Part shown: positions 61,212-64,000 of the stretch, in pieces | Layout of the letters: the number at the start of each line of letters is the position of its first letter | Position numbering within the stretch: position 1 is the first letter of the stretch | Source of the DNA: Thuidium tamariscinum | Taxonomy: Eukaryota > Streptophyta > Bryopsida > Hypnales > Thuidiaceae | Reading direction: 5' to 3' | Assembly (NCBI GenBank): GCA_947034885.2 | Contig: OX344749.2 | Coordinates: 32,421,182-32,485,181 of the forward strand | Length of the DNA: 64,000 bases | Notes under the pieces: generated by a model | The model's input: the letters and a program-made list of their open reading frames with translations, nothing else | The model's database searches: none | Told to the model about the DNA's origin: nothing | Program-made: the position numbers and the translations under genes

Positions 61212-61406
61212 AATATACGTTTCCGGTGACTTAGTGCCCTCATCCTCGACATGCGCCTCCTCCAAGTACTCTTGCACAGAATCAGCATTCTGGTCCTCAG
61301 TATTCTTCGAATGATCACCTCCCTCTCCCTCGAAAGAATGAGACCTCTGCGACTGACTTGATTGACCACGACCTCACTTCGACACAGTCTTCTTCGCACG
61401 AGTCAT
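61212..61406 (-). pseudogene. First-exon-like fragment resembling the start of the small acidic gene
   Basis: ATG 61406 starts MTRAKKTVSK, TGA (61374-61376), GRGQSSQSQRSHSFEGEG, then NADSVQEYLEEAHVEDE, ending at a GTAAGT donor after 65 codons, phase 0. The basic start and acidic Ser/Glu-rich continuation resemble the exon at 59566-59634, and its phase would fit the acceptor before 59634. It may be a paralogous relic or an upstream exon of the same transcript. Confidence 0.4.
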
Positions 61407-61717
61407 CTTCGCTCTCCTCAAAGCTTTCCTAGAAGAATAGAAGAAAGAGCAGTGTTTCCTATGACTCTTACTTTGCTCCGAGAGGACAGGAAGTGCACTT
61501 GAGTGCTCTAAAATCATGAGTATATAGAACAAGTAGGTACTCCTGCTCTACACAAAAACGAAAGCTCCACTCAGAAGGTGACAATGAAATGAACTCCAGT
61601 GTTCCAAGAATCCCTTGTATACTTCTCTACAAGGCGCCGCCTCTGTACTTCACGCGTGTCATATGACATATCAATTCCGGCGCCACCAATTCGCAAAATT
61701 TGAAGGATGCACTACCC

Positions 61718-61918
61718 GAGGCAACTTGAAGAGACAGCTCTGGCAATTCTTGGAATTTGAAATTTGCACTGCTCGAGGCAACATGAAGAGACAACGCCGT
61801 CAATTCTTGAAATTCGAAATTTGCACTGCCTGAGGCAACATGAAGGGACAACGCCGTCAATTCTTGAAATTCGAAATTTGCACTGCTCGAGGCAACATGA
61901 AGGGACAACGCCGTCAAT
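61718..61918. repeat. 57-bp tandem repeat, about 3.5 copies
   Basis: Units start at 61718, 61775, 61832 and 61889 with GAGGCAACWTGAAGRGACA and carry TTCTTGRAATTYGAAATTTG. Later copies are nearly identical and the first is diverged. It lies about 460 bases upstream of the gene at 62381. Confidence 0.9.
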
Positions 61919-62299
61919 GTCAGTAGAATTATAGATTTGTATATTGAATGAGATCTACTGGAGACTTGGAGCCGTTTCAACTGACTCGCCAGGATAATAA
62001 TTATTTTGCCAACTGCCACAAATCCAACGGCAAAATATCTAAGTCCGCTTCAATTCAATACAAATAAGATCATTCTATAATTTAACCTAATTAGTACATA
62101 TAAAATTACGGGCGCTTCATTTTACTACACTAAGTAATTATTGTTGTACAGACTTTGCATTCACTAACTCTAATGTAATGTTCACATGTAAAACTATTGT
62201 TTAAACTTTATAGCTCCTCTACCCTTAAACCATCCACCCTTAATCCATATTGTCCTAGCTTCCATCATTTACAGATAATCAATGCCCCCTTCAAAGCCC

Positions 62300-62306
62300 T
62301 ATATAG
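62300..62306 (+). promoter_or_regulatory. TATA box
   Basis: TATATAG in CCCTATATAGATCC, 75 bases upstream of the ATG at 62381, implying a leader of about 45 bases. Confidence 0.65.
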
Positions 62307-62380
62307 ATCCATATGTCTTTTCTTCACTCTCTCAAGCCATTTCTACCCACATTTCTATCTTTTAGGCAATTGTGAGCGAC

Positions 62381-64000
62381 ATGGCAAGCATTCGCGTAGA
62401 TGGTCATCAGGTTCCGTTAGTCTTTCCTTTAGACCTAGAAGGTCGTGCTACTGTATTCAGCCACTTGCTTCATGTTCGATTTAAGTTTGTAGAGTCATCT
62501 ATCTACGTTGAAGAAGAGCTCTATTCTGAGTCTGGTGAATTACTTCAGTCAATCCCGCTTTCAAAATGTCTCTCTGATGAAGGGCATTGCTGGTATCTAG
62601 GTCTTGGGAACTATAGGGCTTACGGTCTCCCTTTGTCCATGTTAGCTTCGTCCACTGAGATAGCGAGTCGCCAGTCTGATAATTCTACAGTAAACAGATC
62701 TTCTGGACCTGAGAGTGCTAATCCTACTACTCCTGTAGGATGCTTCCCTACATTAGTACGAAATGAATTGCCTACTGAAGCAAAGGTAGAGTTGTTAGGG
62801 ACTATTGTTGAACTATCTAGTGAGTCTGAAGGCGAGTTTCCTTCCTTGACTCCTGACATGGAACCTTCCTTCGTCAAGAAAGAGTCCAATGACATCAGTC
62901 TTACGTACTCTATACAGAACACCTCCACTAGTACTTCTGAGCAACGTACCTTTTCACAACAAGTTTGTCATTCAAGTGTGGCGAGTATAACCAGTATAAT
63001 GAAATGCTTGAAGGGACTTTCTGGTCTTCACCGTTCAAGAAATGAACTCTCAACATTAGATATGAACGCTGTGAAGCACCACCAAGTGGAGTTCCTACCA
63101 CCGACTTACGACGGAGATGCCATCTTTGAACTACCGCCGTGTCGTGCCTCTTCTTCTTCATCTGCAGCTAAGAACTTGGAGGGAATGGACAAGCGGTACG
63201 ACGGACATGGTTGGTGCAAGCTAGTGACAACAAACATCCACAACTCGGACAATTTGAAGTTTCGTAAGTCATTCTGTGCTGGCCATCTTATTTGTGAAAA
63301 CCCTAGCTGCGAGTACTTGTCTAGGACTTCTAGGAAAAATGAAACAGAATGGATAGGTTCTACAATACTTCCTTTTGCAGTAGGAGTCGTTCCACCAAAA
63401 GATTGCAAACTAGTTTGTAAAGTTTGCAAAACAATACCTACATGCCTGAGCACCTGTGATGCTAGAATTTACTACTGCTACAGTGATAACGCAAATATGA
63501 CTAGGGCTGCTATTCACCTAGGAAACCACACTCACCCAGTAGCAAAAGGCATGTATAGAGATTCTACAAAAGAAATTACCGAACTCATAGCAAAACAAGT
63601 TGCCAAAACTCCTTCAGCTACAAACTCCGCCATAGCTTTATCTGCTAGCAAAGACTTCCTTACAAACCACCTTTTTCACCACGGAGAAGGAGAGAAGAAG
63701 ATATTGAAGGGAGAAGAAATGGAAGAGGTCATGGATCGCTTTCAGTTGCTAAGTAGTCCTAGTATACGAAATATTATCTCCTCTTTCCGATCAAACAACC
63801 AAGGAGGGGTCATTGACAACATCATGACCATGAAGAAGGAATCAAAGTTCGAGTTCATACACGATAGTGTCTTCCCAGGCCAAGGCAAAGAGAAGGTTTA
63901 TGTATTCAAAATGCTTATTGAAGGGCCTGGAAGTGGAGTGGACTTGGTAAGGCGCATGCAACCTGAAGGTGATCTACAAAATGCGTGGATGATGTTCGAC
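62381..64000 (+). CDS. Zinc-binding (WRKY/GCM1/FLYWCH-like) protein, 3' end beyond window
   Basis: The frame is open without a stop for 540 codons from ATG 62381 (MASIRVDGHQVPLVFPLD) to the window end. Residues about 85-200 are Ser/Thr-rich and disordered. From about 273 a domain begins (YDGHGWCKLVTTNI), followed by C299, C305, C310, C342, C346, C349, C355-x3-C359 and H383-x-H385 (LGNHTHP). The Cys pairs followed by HxH suit the WRKY-GCM1/FLYWCH zinc-finger superfamily, which is also used by MULE-type transposases and their derivatives. The downstream part (IRNIISSFRSNNQGG, VFKMLIEGPGSG) is helical and unassigned. No relation to the neighbouring genes is visible. It is probably TE-related, but intact here. 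Confidence 0.65.
   Translation, partial: MASIRVDGHQVPLVFPLDLEGRATVFSHLLHVRFKFVESSIYVEEELYSESGELLQSIPLSKCLSDEGHCWYLGLGNYRAYGLPLSMLASSTEIASRQSDNSTVNRSSGPESANPTTPVGCFPTLVRNELPTEAKVELLGTIVELSSESEGEFPSLTPDMEPSFVKKESNDISLTYSIQNTSTSTSEQRTFSQQVCHSSVASITSIMKCLKGLSGLHRSRNELSTLDMNAVKHHQVEFLPPTYDGDAIFELPPCRASSSSSAAKNLEGMDKRYDGHGWCKLVTTNIHNSDNLKFRKSFCAGHLICENPSCEYLSRTSRKNETEWIGSTILPFAVGVVPPKDCKLVCKVCKTIPTCLSTCDARIYYCYSDNANMTRAAIHLGNHTHPVAKGMYRDSTKEITELIAKQVAKTPSATNSAIALSASKDFLTNHLFHHGEGEKKILKGEEMEEVMDRFQLLSSPSIRNIISSFRSNNQGGVIDNIMTMKKESKFEFIHDSVFPGQGKEKVYVFKMLIEGPGSGVDLVRRMQPEGDLQNAWMMFD

Noticed and set aside
1-64000. U-to-C RNA editing repairing TAG codons
   Set aside because: Known in organelles of hornworts and ferns, but this is nuclear-type DNA with spliceosomal introns and transposons.

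Overview
The window looks like TE-rich nuclear DNA of a green plant, probably a non-seed streptophyte (bryophyte, lycophyte, fern or charophyte). This is inferred from plant-type CACTA (En/Spm) transposases, spliceosomal GT-AG introns with plant-like TATA boxes, Stowaway-like, hAT and CACTA MITEs, and very long LTR-like repeats. No rRNA, tRNA or CRISPR was seen. The species cannot be named from sequence alone.

Layout. 0.5-3.1 kb: decayed TNP2 gene of a CACTA element (+). 3.1-12.4 kb: mostly unrecognised DNA with one hAT MITE and one short acidic ORF. 12.4-15.9 kb: GC-rich segment packed with GGATCC, holding a TATA box and a 661-codon reading frame broken only by two TAG codons. 17.9-38.2 kb: a heavily nested CACTA region. 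A TNP2 gene (-, 18.0-26.7 kb) is cut by a 3,965-bp LTR-like element (duplication ATGGG), a roughly 630-bp inverted-repeat element and a 713-bp solo-LTR-like element (duplication ACGG). A TNPA-like gene (+, 31.9-36.7 kb) follows, then subterminal repeats and a CACTA-type terminus at 38,246. Small MITEs (229, 333, 333, 337 and 502 bp), each with target duplications, are scattered through it. 38.5-42.4 kb: a four-exon gene with a RING-like finger and six in-frame TAGs. 42.4-49.0 kb: two more copies of the long LTR-like family.

52.4-59.6 kb is the most interesting part. A ten-exon gene (-) encodes an N-terminal ParB-like domain and a C-terminal N6/N4 DNA methyltransferase-like domain, with GT-AG boundaries and phases consistent at every junction. 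Just upstream on the same strand is a three-exon gene for a small nuclear-looking acidic protein with C-terminal SUMO-interaction-like motifs. The perfect palindrome GTCGGATCCGAC occurs five times: 3' of the methyltransferase gene, in one of its introns, and at the exact centres of three hairpins (one a perfect 108-bp palindrome) in the first intron of the small gene. I suggest that these genes and sites form one module, with a ParB-type protein recognising its own palindromes and possibly methylating adenine there. That is inference.

62.4 kb to the end: an open 540-codon frame (+), running off the window, with a WRKY/GCM1/FLYWCH-like Cys/His array.

A second theme is that almost every in-frame stop in the otherwise well-kept multi-exon genes is TAG. 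Either CAG codons are decaying under CHG methylation or TAG is read through.
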